From: Solirubrobacteraceae bacterium
GTDB taxonomy: Bacteria; Actinomycetota; Thermoleophilia; Solirubrobacterales; Solirubrobacteraceae
Length of the DNA: 64,000 bases
Direction: 5' to 3'
NCBI GenBank assembly: GCA_024711025.1
Contig: JANJTP010000002.1
Coordinates: forward strand, 62,001-126,000
In this document: one piece after another, positions 36,696 through 44,810 of the stretch
Layout: each line of letters starts with the position of its first letter
Numbering within the stretch: the stretch's first letter is position 1
Made by a program: the position numbers and the translations under genes
Notes under the pieces: generated by a model
Databases searched by the model: none
Seen by the model: the letters and a program-made list of their open reading frames with translations, nothing else
What the model was told of the DNA's origin: nothing

Positions 36696-36716
36696 GCCCC
36701 GGCTCCGGGCCGGGGC
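36696..36716 (-). terminator. Hairpin at the end of the DUF1876 gene
   Basis: GCCCCGG-7 nt-CCGGGGC forms a 7-bp stem directly adjoining the stop codon of the minus-strand gene. No T-tract is present. A second inverted repeat, GCGGTGA-GGTAGG-TCACCGC, lies at 36562-36581. Confidence 0.45.
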
Positions 36717-36980
36717 TCAGCCGTGCAGCTCGATCGAGTGGCCCTCGTACGCCTCGATTCGCTCGGCGGCTGCGTGCAGCAGCTGGTGCGCGACGTCGGA
36801 CAGCGCGCGCGCCGCGGCGAGGTCCTGGCCGATGACCGGGACGCTCGGGTCCTCGGGTGCGCGCTTGGCCTGGCCGAAGCCGTGGTAGCGCTGGTTCGCC
36901 AGCTCGAGCACGGCGTCGGCGCGAGTCCGGTCGCCCTCCTCGGTGAACGCCACGTTCACGCGCCAGATCTGGTCGGGCAT
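36717..36980 (-). CDS. DUF1876 (dsRBD-like) protein
   Basis: An 87-residue protein starting MPDQIWRVNVAFTEEGDRT and containing LELANQRYHGFGQAKRAPED and VAHQLLHAAAERIE. This fits DUF1876, actinobacterial small proteins predicted to resemble double-stranded RNA binding domains. The ATG at 36980 has a GGAGGTG ribosome binding site. The frame stays open upstream but reads as Arg-rich sequence. Function is not known. Confidence 0.82.
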   Translation of the reverse strand: MPDQIWRVNVAFTEEGDRTRADAVLELANQRYHGFGQAKRAPEDPSVPVIGQDLAAARALSDVAHQLLHAAAERIEAYEGHSIELHG

Positions 36981-37130
36981 GGAACACCTCCGTGCGGCAG
37001 TTGATCGTGGACGTATCGTCCCGCGTTCGAGCCCGCGATGGAAGAGGCGCCTCGCCTGGCGCGAGGCGTCGTGCGGCCGCAGAGCAAGGCGCAGCGAAGC
37101 CAAGCCCGCCCTGTGTAGTAACGACGCGCG

Positions 37131-37213
37131 CACCCCAGCGCCGGCCTCGTCACAGCGCCGGCACCCCAGCGCCGGCGCTACAAGCACCGGCGTCACGGCG
37201 CCGGCGTCACAGC
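37131..37213. repeat. GCCGGC-centred microrepeats
   Basis: CACCCCAGCGCCGGC occurs at 37131-37145 and 37162-37176. Two 14-bp near-copies with GGCGTCAC follow at 37186-37213 and run into the nitroreductase stop. The stretch between the DUF1876 start and the nitroreductase gene holds nothing else that I see. Confidence 0.5.
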
Positions 37214-37719
37214 ACCTCCACGACGTCCTCGAACGGCAGGCGGTTCGCTCGGTCGATCCACTCCTGGGGCGTGCGGCGCTCGGGCGAGCTCGGACGGAGC
37301 GGGTGGCCGAAAGAGAGCACGATCGCGACGTGCTCCTCCGGGCCGAGGCTCAGGGCGCGCTCGATCCGCGCGGCGTCGGCGATCCCGTTCGGCGAGCCGC
37401 CGATCCCCTCGCCCCACGCGGTGAGCAGCATGTTCTGAGCGGCGCGTCCCGCGTCGAAGGCGAGCGGCCCCTTGCCGGCGGTGACCACCGCGACGATCAG
37501 CGCGGCGCCGAGCAGGTTGGTCGGCTCGAACACGGCCCGCGCCGCCTCGGCGACCCGTGCGGGGTCGCGGAGAACCACGAACCGGCGGGCCTGGCGGTTC
37601 TGGGCGCTGCCCGCCAGCCGGCCCGCCTCGAGGATCCGGCGCTCGGCGTCCTCGGAGATCGGTTGCCGGTCGTACTTGCGCACCTCGCGCCGGCTGACGA
37701 CGGTGAGGAATGTGTCCAT
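37207..37719 (-). CDS. Nitroreductase family protein
   Basis: A 170-residue flavin protein of the nitroreductase fold. It starts TVVSRREVRKYDRQPIS, then LEAGRLAGSAQNRQARRFVVL for FMN binding, and GRAAQNMLLTAWGEGIGG, which is a typical FMN/dimer segment. It is shorter than NfsA/NfsB and lacks a clear specificity loop, so the electron acceptor is unknown. The ATG at 37719 follows a TACGCT box after 6 nt with no ribosome binding site. The ogt gene starts on the same strand upstream. Confidence 0.85.
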   Translation of the reverse strand: MDTFLTVVSRREVRKYDRQPISEDAERRILEAGRLAGSAQNRQARRFVVLRDPARVAEAARAVFEPTNLLGAALIVAVVTAGKGPLAFDAGRAAQNMLLTAWGEGIGGSPNGIADAARIERALSLGPEEHVAIVLSFGHPLRPSSPERRTPQEWIDRANRLPFEDVVEVL

Positions 37720-37725
37720 GGCGAC

Positions 37726-37731
37726 AGCGTA
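37726..37731 (-). promoter_or_regulatory. -10 box for the nitroreductase gene
   Basis: TACGCT on the minus strand is 6 nt before the ATG at 37719 with no ribosome binding site. Confidence 0.45.
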
Positions 37732-37790
37732 GGTCGATCGCGTGACCACCGCAGCATCTTCCGGCGGCTGGAGCTCGCCGCCCGCCGTGG

Positions 37791-38441
37791 TCAGCCCGTC
37801 CCACCCTCCAGGCTGAGCAGTCGAGCCTTGGCCTGCGTGCCGCCGCGATAGTCGCCCAGCGCGCCGCCCGTGCGCAGCACGCGATGGCAGGGCACGAGGA
37901 TCGGCAGCGGATTGGTGGCGAGAGCCGTCCCGGCCGCGCGGGCCGCCTTGGGCCTGCCCGCCCGGGTCGCGACCTGCGCGTAGGAGGCCGTCCGCCCGTA
38001 GGGGATCTGCGCCGTCGCGCGCAGCACCTCGCGGCGGAACCCGGTCGTCAGACGCCAGTCGAGCGCCACGTCGAACTCTCGGCGCCCGCCGTCGAAGTAC
38101 TCGTCGAGCTGGCGGCGTGCGCGGGTCAGTGATTCGCGGGGGGTTAGCAGCACCCTCGCCGAGATCCGACGAGCAAGCTCGTCCAGGATCTCGTCCTCGT
38201 CCTCGCTCGGCAGCCCGAGCCGGACGAGCCCGTCCGTCGTCGCGGCGATCAGGAGCGGCCCCAGCGGCGAGTCGTGGCGCTCGAAGGCGACGTCGACCAG
38301 GCCCTGCGCGGTGGCTCGCGTCGTCAGCTCGTGCCGGATCCGCTCCCACTCCGCCGGGGCGGGGTCGGCGGCGCCGCGCAGGGACGCCGTCAGCTGCTCG
38401 AGGTCATGCTCGCGGTCTCGCTCTTCGCGCTTGTCGGTCAT
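37791..38441 (-). CDS. ogt: Methylated-DNA-protein-cysteine methyltransferase
   Basis: A 216-residue suicide repair protein that takes methyl groups from O6-methylguanine. The acceptor Cys is in ILVPCHRVL, preceded by IPYGRTASYAQVA and the recognition stretch RAAGTALATNPLPI. The N-terminal domain is longer than in Ogt of E. coli and begins with a charged leader. The ATG at 38441 is chosen; it lies 35 nt after the ECF sigma stop, so both probably form one transcript. Confidence 0.92.
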   Translation of the reverse strand: MTDKREERDREHDLEQLTASLRGAADPAPAEWERIRHELTTRATAQGLVDVAFERHDSPLGPLLIAATTDGLVRLGLPSEDEDEILDELARRISARVLLTPRESLTRARRQLDEYFDGGRREFDVALDWRLTTGFRREVLRATAQIPYGRTASYAQVATRAGRPKAARAAGTALATNPLPILVPCHRVLRTGGALGDYRGGTQAKARLLSLEGGTG

Positions 38442-38476
38442 GTCCGTTGGACGGTGCCCCGGCACGGAATGTGAGA

Positions 38477-39019
38477 TCAACGCGCGTCGTCCTCGGCGAC
38501 GAGCGCCCTCAGCCTGCTGACGCCCTCGAAGACGTTGCGTCGCGCCGCGGCCTCGGAGATCTGCATCGCCTCGGCGATCTCGCGATGGGTCAGCTCGCCC
38601 GCGAAGCGCAGCGCGACGGCTTCGCGCTGCTTGGCGGGCAGCTCGCGCACGCTCGCCCAGAGCGCCGCGCCCGCGAGCCGGCGATCGGGTGCGGCGTCGT
38701 GGCTCGGGGCGTCCAGGATCGCGGGGTCGCCGACGGGCTCGGGCGCGCCTGCCCGGGCGCGATGGGCGTCGATCGCCTTGCGGGCGGCGATCGAGAGCAG
38801 CCAGGAGCGGGTCGCGCCGGCGTCGCGCAGCGTGTCGTAGGCCCGCAGCGCGGACAGCATCGTTTCCTGGAAGCAGTCCTCGGCTCGGTCGGCCCCGACC
38901 CGTGCCGCGCAGAACCGCAACACGGTCGGCCCGTGGCGTTCGACCACGCGTTCGAACGGCGGCAGCCGCGTCGCCGCGGGCTCTTCGCCGGTCCGGCTCG
39001 CTGGGCGATCCCGTGCCAT
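38477..39019 (-). CDS. ECF-type RNA polymerase sigma factor
   Basis: A 180-residue sigma with region 2 (ERHGPTVLRFCAARVGADRAEDCFQETMLSALR) and region 4 (LPAKQREAVALRFAGELTHREIAEAMQISEAAARRN). The two are joined by an acidic linker, without region 3. No anti-sigma gene is adjacent: downstream comes ogt, and divergently upstream a yceI gene. It may control DNA alkylation or envelope stress genes, inferred from ogt in the same unit. The ATG at 39019 is the only good start near region 2. Confidence 0.9.
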   Translation of the reverse strand: MARDRPASRTGEEPAATRLPPFERVVERHGPTVLRFCAARVGADRAEDCFQETMLSALRAYDTLRDAGATRSWLLSIAARKAIDAHRARAGAPEPVGDPAILDAPSHDAAPDRRLAGAALWASVRELPAKQREAVALRFAGELTHREIAEAMQISEAAARRNVFEGVSRLRALVAEDDAR

Positions 39020-39124
39020 GTGTGATCGTGTCTCGCCTCGCCTGGGCGACGGGGAATTGGGCCCGCGCGGGGTACCTGCGGAGTACGATAGGCCCACGGA
39101 GAGAGACGACGCCGGGAGGTTCGC

Positions 39125-39679
39125 ATGGTCACTCGCACCACCCCACTCGTTCCCGTCGGCACCTGGGTCGTAGACCCCACGCACTCGAGCGTCGACTTCG
39201 CCGTGAAGCACATGGGGATCGCCACGGTCCGAGGGTCGTTCGGCGACTTCGAGGGCAGCCTCGGGGTCGGCGAGGATCTCGCGAGGTCTGAGGTCCACGG
39301 CAGCGTCAAGGTGGCGTCGATCGACACCAACGAGGAGCAGCGGGACGCCCACCTGCGCTCCGCGGACTTCTTCGACGCGGACGAGTTTCCGGAGATCACG
39401 TTCAGGTCGACGCGCATCGAGCCGATCGACGACGAGTCCTCGCGCGTCTTCGGCGACCTGACGATGCACGGCATCACGCGCGAGGTGAGGCTGGACGTCG
39501 TCTTCCAGGGCACCGACGTCGATCCCTGGGGCAACCAGCGCGTCGGGCTCGAGGTCGTCGGCGTACTCAGGCGCAGCGACTTCGACATGAAGTTCAACCA
39601 GGCGCTCGGCAGCGGCAACGTGCTGGTCGGCGACAAGGTCAACGTGTCGCTCGACATCTCCGCCGTCAAGCAGGGCTGA
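39125..39679 (+). CDS. YceI family protein (second paralogue)
   Basis: A 184-residue lipocalin-like protein close to the one at 8813. Both start with a P-x-GTWVVD run then HS-x-V-x-FAVKHMGIATVRG, and both end KFNQALGSGN, then DKV and SAVKQ. The GGGAGG ribosome binding site precedes the ATG, and TACGAT at 39084-39089 could be the -10. No signal peptide is visible. It is divergent from the ECF sigma gene and upstream of hemerythrin. Confidence 0.9.
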   Translation: MVTRTTPLVPVGTWVVDPTHSSVDFAVKHMGIATVRGSFGDFEGSLGVGEDLARSEVHGSVKVASIDTNEEQRDAHLRSADFFDADEFPEITFRSTRIEPIDDESSRVFGDLTMHGITREVRLDVVFQGTDVDPWGNQRVGLEVVGVLRRSDFDMKFNQALGSGNVLVGDKVNVSLDISAVKQG

Positions 39680-39706
39680 CGGCAAACGACGGCAAGCCCT
39701 CATAAC

Positions 39707-39724
39707 TGAGACGCCTTTGTCTCA
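39707..39724 (+). promoter_or_regulatory. Inverted repeat upstream of the hemerythrin gene
   Basis: TGAGAC-GCCTTT-GTCTCA is a perfect 6-bp repeat with a 6-nt centre in the 96-nt gap between yceI and hemerythrin. A TAGGAT box (39734-39739) follows, so the repeat lies in the promoter region. Confidence 0.5.
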
Positions 39725-39775
39725 CCCCAATGCTAGGATGATGCTCACGAGCCCAGCCCGAGCGAGGGAGTCGTC

Positions 39776-40234
39776 ATGAGCAGCACCCAGGCCTTCCGCA
39801 ACGAGCATGCCGCGCTGCTCGAACACGTCGAGCACCTGCGCGTCGCCGCTGCGCAGATCCCCGAGATGACGCCCGACGAGCGCGGGCAGACGACGCAGCG
39901 CATCCTCGCGTTCCTGAAGGGCACGCTGGTCCCGCACGCCGAGGCCGAGGAGCGCGTCCTCTATCCCGCCGTCGCGGACGTCCTGGGCAATGCCGAGGCG
40001 ACGGCGACGATGATCAGCGACCATCGCGCGATCGTCGCCCGCATCGACGCCCTGGCGGCGACCGACGCCGGCGACGTGGCGCGCCTCCAGGAGCTTCTTT
40101 ACGGGATCTATGCCCTGTTGATCGTCCACTTCCACAAGGAGGAGGACGACTATCTACCGCTGCTGGAGCGCAGGCCGCCCGCGGAGGTCGCGGCGATCTT
40201 CGAGCGCATGGGCGGTCACGACCACGTCCACTGA
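39776..40234 (+). CDS. Hemerythrin domain protein
   Basis: A 152-residue four-helix protein with the diiron ligand pattern: NEHAALLEHVEH, HAEAEERVLYP (His..Glu), SDHRAIV, and HFHKEEDDYLPLL. Such proteins bind oxygen or NO or respond to redox stress. The ATG at 39776 starts just before the first helix. It may be co-expressed with the yceI gene upstream or from its own promoter under the inverted repeat. Confidence 0.9.
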   Translation: MSSTQAFRNEHAALLEHVEHLRVAAAQIPEMTPDERGQTTQRILAFLKGTLVPHAEAEERVLYPAVADVLGNAEATATMISDHRAIVARIDALAATDAGDVARLQELLYGIYALLIVHFHKEEDDYLPLLERRPPAEVAAIFERMGGHDHVH

Positions 40235-40377
40235 TCGGATCCGGGACTCGCCCGCGACCGAGCCGAGTGTCGGATCGGCTCGCGGGAGGGCGTGCCGGCC
40301 AGGCCGGACCGAGGGGTCGCCGCCGGGCGTCGAGCCGGCGGTGCGGCGCGGGTCGGTGGTCGCAAAAGATCGTTCGC

Positions 40378-40383
40378 TAGGCT
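40378..40383 (+). promoter_or_regulatory. -10 box for the marR gene
   Basis: TAGGCT lies 7 nt before the GTG at 40391, with no ribosome binding site. Confidence 0.5.
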
Positions 40384-40390
40384 AAGCATC

Positions 40391-40831
40391 GTGCTGGCCA
40401 GCTCGATCGAAGCCGACGCCGCACGTCTGCGGATGGTGCTCGCGCGCGTCGCCCGCCGGCTGCGCCGGGAGGCCGGGGGGGACCTCAGCCCGACGCTGGG
40501 GGCCGCCCTCTCGACGATCGAGGCGCACCAGCCGATCACCCCCGGGGAGCTCGCCGAGCGGGAGCTCGTCCGACCGCCGACGGTCACGCGGATCGTCGCG
40601 CAGCTCGAAGCGCGGGGGCTGATCGCGAGGGTGACCGACGCCGCCGACCGCCGTTCGAGCCTGATCTCGCTGACACCCGCCGGTGCGGCGGCGCTCGCCG
40701 AGCTTCGCTCTCGCGGCGCGGTCTTCCTCGCCGGCCAGCTTCGCGCCCTGAGCGCCGAGGAGCTCGCGGCGCTGCGCGTCGCCGCGGACGTGCTCGAGCG
40801 GATCGTCGCGCCCACCGAGGCGGGGCGATGA
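40391..40831 (+). CDS. MarR family transcriptional regulator
   Basis: A 146-residue winged-helix dimer. Residues 35-105 hold the DNA-binding part: ITPGELAERELVRPPTVTRIVAQLEARGLIARV then the wing DAADRRSSLISLTPAG. The GTG at 40391 is set by a TAGGCT box 7 nt upstream; the frame is open further upstream but Arg-rich. The AbrB-family gene follows with an ATGA overlap, and is therefore the likely target along with its own promoter. Confidence 0.9.
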   Translation: MLASSIEADAARLRMVLARVARRLRREAGGDLSPTLGAALSTIEAHQPITPGELAERELVRPPTVTRIVAQLEARGLIARVTDAADRRSSLISLTPAGAAALAELRSRGAVFLAGQLRALSAEELAALRVAADVLERIVAPTEAGR

Positions 40832-41982
40832 TCGCCCGCCGGCTCGCCGCCCTGCGCGCCGGCTCGTGGCTCGTGGTCGCCGCCGGCACGCTCGGCGCGT
40901 ACCTCGTGCTCGCCGCGCTGGGCGTTCCCGCGGCGATGATCTTCGCGGCGCTGGCCGCCGGCATCGCGTTCGCATTCGCGCGACCGGACAGGCTGCTCGT
41001 CGGCCGGCGCTCGTCGGGGGTCGCCCAGGCGCTCATCGGCGTCAGCCTCGGCGCGTTCGTGAATGCCTCCGCGCTGGGCGCGGTCGGCTCGGAGTGGCTG
41101 GCGGTCCTGCTCGTGACGTTCGGGGCTCTCGTCGTGAGCCTGGCGATCGGCGTGCTGCTGCAGCGCGCGACGAGCATGAACGCCGCCACGGCCACCCTGG
41201 GTGCCGTGCCGGGCGGGGCCGTGGGGATCGTCGCGATGGCCCGCGAGCTCGGCGGCGACGACCGCCTCGTCGCGTTCAGCCAGTACCTGCGGGTCCTCGT
41301 CATCCTGCTGATCACGCCGGCGGCCGCGGCGCTGGCCTTCCCCGCGACGCATGACGCGAGCCGCGCGGTCGTCGCGGCCACGCCGGGGCTGAGCGCCTGG
41401 GCGCTCACGATCGCGCTCGCCGCCGCCGGCTGGCTCGCCGGGCGCGCGATCCGGCTTCCGGCGGCTTCGCTGCTCGGACCGCTGGCGCTCACCTCGATCG
41501 CGAGCCTGCTCGCGCCGGGCGCCGGAATCGCGGTGCCGCCGGTGCTGCTCGAGCTGGCCTTCGCGCTCGTCGGGCTCGACGTCGGCCTTCGCTTCACCCG
41601 CCAGACCGTGCTCGAGGCCCGCGCCCTGCTGACCGCCCTGCTCGTCGCGCTCGCTGCACTGCTGCTGTCCTCGTTCGCGCTCGCCCTGGCGCTCGCGGCG
41701 GCGACGCCGATGTCGCTGCTCGACTCGTACCTCGCGACGACACCGGGCGGCTTCACCGTCGTCGCCGCCGCTGCCTCCGACACCGGCGCGGACACCGCTC
41801 TGGTGGTCGGCGTGCAGTCGATCCGGATGCTGGTGATGGTCGCGCTGGCGCCGCTCGCGGTCCGCATGACCGTGGGCCTGCTCGAGCGGGAGCAGGCGCG
41901 CGCCCGGTGCCGCGTCTCGGCCCCCGTCGCCGGCATCGCCGGCGCGACCCGGCAGGACGCCGGGACCCGCTGGGGCGGCTGA
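40828..41982 (+). CDS. AbrB family membrane protein (AmoA-like domain duplication)
   Basis: A 384-residue integral membrane protein with ten or more helices in two repeated halves. Motifs include VAQALIGVSLGAF and TLGAVPGGAVGIVAMARELGGDDR in the first half, and LDSYLATTPGGFTVVAAAASDTGADTALV in the second. This repeat is the AbrB (ammonia monooxygenase-annotated) family. No catalysis is shown for it and a transport role is more likely. It is coupled to marR by ATGA. The C-terminus is an Ala/Arg-rich tail. Confidence 0.87.
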   Translation: MIARRLAALRAGSWLVVAAGTLGAYLVLAALGVPAAMIFAALAAGIAFAFARPDRLLVGRRSSGVAQALIGVSLGAFVNASALGAVGSEWLAVLLVTFGALVVSLAIGVLLQRATSMNAATATLGAVPGGAVGIVAMARELGGDDRLVAFSQYLRVLVILLITPAAAALAFPATHDASRAVVAATPGLSAWALTIALAAAGWLAGRAIRLPAASLLGPLALTSIASLLAPGAGIAVPPVLLELAFALVGLDVGLRFTRQTVLEARALLTALLVALAALLLSSFALALALAAATPMSLLDSYLATTPGGFTVVAAAASDTGADTALVVGVQSIRMLVMVALAPLAVRMTVGLLEREQARARCRVSAPVAGIAGATRQDAGTRWGG

Positions 41983-42015
41983 GCCCGCGGCCGGCTCGAC
42001 CCCGCTCGGGCTCGT

Positions 42016-42780
42016 TCAGGACCGCCGCGCCGGGGCGACCGCATGCCGCGGCTCGAGCTCGGCGGCGAGCGCGCGGGTCGTGTCGTCGAGCCCGGCCAAC
42101 GCCGGCGCCCCTGCCTCATCGGCGGGCGCAAGCGCGGCGATGACCGCTCGCTCGGCATCGTCGATCGTCGCGCCGGGCAGCTCGTCCTCGAGCGCGCCGA
42201 GCGACCGCGGGTCCCAGTCCAGCTCGAGCGCCGCGTACACGTCGGCGAGCACCGCCCGCAGGCGCGCGGCGCCGCCGAACGTAAGGAAGCCGCCGAGCAG
42301 GGCGGCGCCGCGGATGCGCCGCTGGGCGGTGCCGATGAGCTTCACTTGTCCGCGAGCGCCGACGCTGTAGTCGCCGCGGCAGTACTCGCCCGGCACGGCA
42401 CCGACGCGCGCGTCGACGCCGAGCGCGCCGAGCTCGCGGGCGAGTGAGGCGGAGGTCTCGCGGAACAGCTCCTGCAAGCCGACGAGCGCGCTCGGGGCCG
42501 GCGTCACGAGGTCGAAGACGAGCGTGCGCTCGTCGTACGCCGCGCCGTGTCCACCGGGCCCGCGCAGCACCGGCGTGAAGCCGTGGCGCCGCGCGGCCTG
42601 CGCCGCGGCGACGTAGCCCTCGCGCAGGGCGTCGAGACGCCCGAAGGCGACGGTGGGGGCAGGGCGGTAGAGGCGCAGCGTCGCGGGCAGCTCGCCGCGC
42701 GCGGCGCGCAACAGGAGCGCGTGCGCGATCGCGGCGTCGAGTGTCGGGCCGCCGGTCGATCGCTCGAGCACCACGTCCAT
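42016..42780 (-). CDS. Lipoate-protein ligase A / octanoyltransferase-like protein
   Basis: A 254-residue member of the biotin/lipoate A/B ligase fold. It has RPAPTVAFGRLDALREGY near residues 44-61, RGPGGHGAAYDERTLVFDL for the lipoyl loop, and the lysine motif VKLIGTAQRR. The RRxxGG loop is changed to RGPGGHG, so specificity may differ from LplA or LipM. The ATG at 42780 starts at the conserved N-terminus. It lies 14 nt from the deleted methyltransferase gene. Confidence 0.82.
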   Translation of the reverse strand: MDVVLERSTGGPTLDAAIAHALLLRAARGELPATLRLYRPAPTVAFGRLDALREGYVAAAQAARRHGFTPVLRGPGGHGAAYDERTLVFDLVTPAPSALVGLQELFRETSASLARELGALGVDARVGAVPGEYCRGDYSVGARGQVKLIGTAQRRIRGAALLGGFLTFGGAARLRAVLADVYAALELDWDPRSLGALEDELPGATIDDAERAVIAALAPADEAGAPALAGLDDTTRALAAELEPRHAVAPARRS

Positions 42781-42794
42781 GGGACCGGAGCGGC

Positions 42795-43265
42795 TCAGGG
42801 CTCGCAGGGCACGGCGCCGATCGCCGCAGCCTCGTCCTTGGCCGTCAGATAGAAGACGTTCGTCGTCTGCCGGCCGGCGAGCGGCTCGAGTCGGTCATCG
42901 CCCTCGAGGTAGGCGAACGGCCTGTATCCGAGCGGCGCGAGGAGCTCCTCGACCTCGGACTCGCCCGAGCGCTCGACCAGCAGGATCGGTCGGTGCGCGG
43001 CAAGGGTCCCGGTCAGCCCGCGCAGCGACATCGCCGACTGGCCGATGTTGGCGCCGACGTCGAGGAACAGGCCCTCGCGCTCGGAGAAGCGGGCGAACGT
43101 CCGGAAGTCCGGGTCGTGGGGGACCCGCAGCAGATAGCGGCCGACGGCCCATGCCTGGTGAGCCCGGTGATACGCGCGAGGCCTGCGGGCGAGCGCCAGC
43201 CGGGCGCGGGACTGGAGTCGCTGCGCGCGCGGATGGTCCAGCAGGTCGCGGGGGTCCGGGGCCAA
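42795..43265 (-). pseudogene. FkbM-type methyltransferase with internal deletion
   Basis: The 156-residue frame joins the first SAM-binding motif (LFLDVGANIGQSAMS, residues 67-80) directly to what is normally the C-terminal half (LRGLTGTLAAHRPILLVE, then LGYRPFAYLEGDD and TNVFYLTA). The usual ~80-100 residues between, with the acidic ribose-binding loop and the later SAM motifs, are absent. The joint is in frame near base 43025. The start would be a TTG at 43265, and the family N-terminus is short. I read it as a decayed gene, though an assembly collapse is possible. Confidence 0.7.
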
Positions 43266-43298
43266 GGCCGGGCGCAGGGTATCCGCACGGGGCGGCGG

Positions 43299-44675
43299 CT
43301 ACTTGACCTTGACCTTCGCCTTCGCCCCGGCGTACCCGGTCTTGCCGGCCTTCGCGGTGAAGCTCCCGGCCTGCTTCAGCTTCAGCGTCAGCGTCCCCTT
43401 GGCGCCGGTCTTCCCGCTCTTGCCGGCGATCGAGACCTTCGCTCCCGGCACCGCGTCGCCCGCGTCGGTGACTGTGAGGAGGACCTTGTGGCCGCTCTTG
43501 GCCTTCGCCGCGAGGGTCAGCCCGGGCAGCACGCGCTGCTGCCAGTGGCCCAGGTCGCTGCTGGAGCGCTCGATCAGCGCGAGCACGTCGAGCGGCCCGG
43601 TGGAGCCCTCGCCGGCGACGCGGTGGATCGTGTCGGTCCCCTTCGGCGGCTTGATCGTGCGCGTCGCGCCGAATCGAGTCGCGGCCGCGTTGCTGCGGCG
43701 GGCGACGACGCTGCCGTCCCTGTGCCAGAAGACCCACAGCCGTCCGCCCGGAGCCGGCGCGATCCCGATCGAGCGGGCGCCGCGGGAGGAGGAGAGCAGC
43801 AGCGGCTTGTCCGCGCCGACCCGCCACAGGGCGGGGCGAGAGAGGAACTGGTTGTCGCCCCGCTGGTAGGCCAGGTAGATGCCGGGTATGCCGCCGAGCC
43901 GCCCGGTGATGGCGGTCCGCGTGCCCGTGTCGGCAGCCGCCCCGCCCGGCGGCGAGACGCGCCCGCCGGTCGGCGCGAGCGAGCGGACCGCCGTGCCGCT
44001 GGCGCTTTCGATGAACTTCCAGGCGATGACCGCCTGGCCGCTGGCGGCGTCGACGCCGACGCTTGGGTCGTAAGCGCAGCAACCGGAGGTGAACGGCACG
44101 TCGGGCGCCGCCGGGCTCAGACCGACGTGGTAGCCGGACGCGCCCGGCGCGGAGTCGCCCCAGGCGGCGATCGGGGTCCCGTCGGCGCGCAGCGCGCCGC
44201 CGATGCCGGCGGCGACGTAGACGTTCGAAAGGCCCGCGGGCGTGCTGTTGGAGGCGAGCGTCGGCTGCACCGCCCAGCCACCGCCGGCCCAGGTGGCGGT
44301 CGCGAGCCCCTCGTCGAGCGCGCTGCCCGCCGAGAGGCCGCTGAAGAAGGCGCGCAGGCCACCGCCCGGGCCGCGGAGCAGGAGCGCGCTCTTGTTCACC
44401 CCGCCCGGGTAGTGGAAGACCGACGCCGGCCCATCGACCGACTTCGCGTCGGCCGCGACACGGCTGTGCAGCACGTCGCCGCCGAGCCCCGCCCCGCGCG
44501 TCCACAGCACGTGCAGCACGCCGTCGCCGGTCCGCGCGAGCCCGACCTCACTGATGTTGAGATCGGGCTGACCGACACCGGTCACCTTCGTCCACGAGCC
44601 CGGCGGCCCCGCCTGGGCACTCGCGGCGGGGGCGAGCAGGGCGAGGGCGGTCAGTGCGATGACGTGACGCGTCAT
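43299..44675 (-). CDS. Secreted protein, propeller-like with C-terminal Ig-like domain
   Basis: A 458-residue exported protein with a signal peptide (HVIALTALALLAPAASA). Residues about 30-370 are repeats of short beta-strands with LAxxxGG-type turns (VLHVLWTRGAGLGGD, IAAWGDSAPGASGYHVG, GRLWVFWHRDGSVVA), which suggests a beta-propeller. The end is a ~75-residue Lys/Ala/Gly-rich domain (VLLTVTDAGDAVPGAKVSIAGKSGK), as in carboxypeptidase-regulatory-like folds. Function unknown. The ATG at 44675 fits the signal peptide. Confidence 0.75.
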   Translation of the reverse strand: MTRHVIALTALALLAPAASAQAGPPGSWTKVTGVGQPDLNISEVGLARTGDGVLHVLWTRGAGLGGDVLHSRVAADAKSVDGPASVFHYPGGVNKSALLLRGPGGGLRAFFSGLSAGSALDEGLATATWAGGGWAVQPTLASNSTPAGLSNVYVAAGIGGALRADGTPIAAWGDSAPGASGYHVGLSPAAPDVPFTSGCCAYDPSVGVDAASGQAVIAWKFIESASGTAVRSLAPTGGRVSPPGGAAADTGTRTAITGRLGGIPGIYLAYQRGDNQFLSRPALWRVGADKPLLLSSSRGARSIGIAPAPGGRLWVFWHRDGSVVARRSNAAATRFGATRTIKPPKGTDTIHRVAGEGSTGPLDVLALIERSSSDLGHWQQRVLPGLTLAAKAKSGHKVLLTVTDAGDAVPGAKVSIAGKSGKTGAKGTLTLKLKQAGSFTAKAGKTGYAGAKAKVKVK

Positions 44676-44783
44676 GGGGACTCGTCTCCCGTTCTCACCG
44701 GCAGTGGACAAGGGTGGGCGCCTGTTGGGTGACGGTATTGGGAAGGGGGCCTGCCTGAAATCGGTGGTAATTACGGGTCATAA

Positions 44784-44799
44784 GGGCATCACGATGCCC
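44784..44799 (-). terminator. Hairpin after the ABM-domain gene
   Basis: GGGCAT-4 nt-ATGCCC is a 6-bp stem 12 nt after the stop codon, followed on the minus strand by TTAT. An AT-rich island with GTAATTAC (about 44767-44774) lies just beyond. Confidence 0.45.
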
Positions 44800-44810
44800 A
44801 TGCTCGGCGG

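Noticed and set aside
44760-44800. Riboswitch in the AT-rich island upstream of the propeller-like gene
   Set aside because: Only one short hairpin, best explained as the end of the ABM gene; no known aptamer core is visible.
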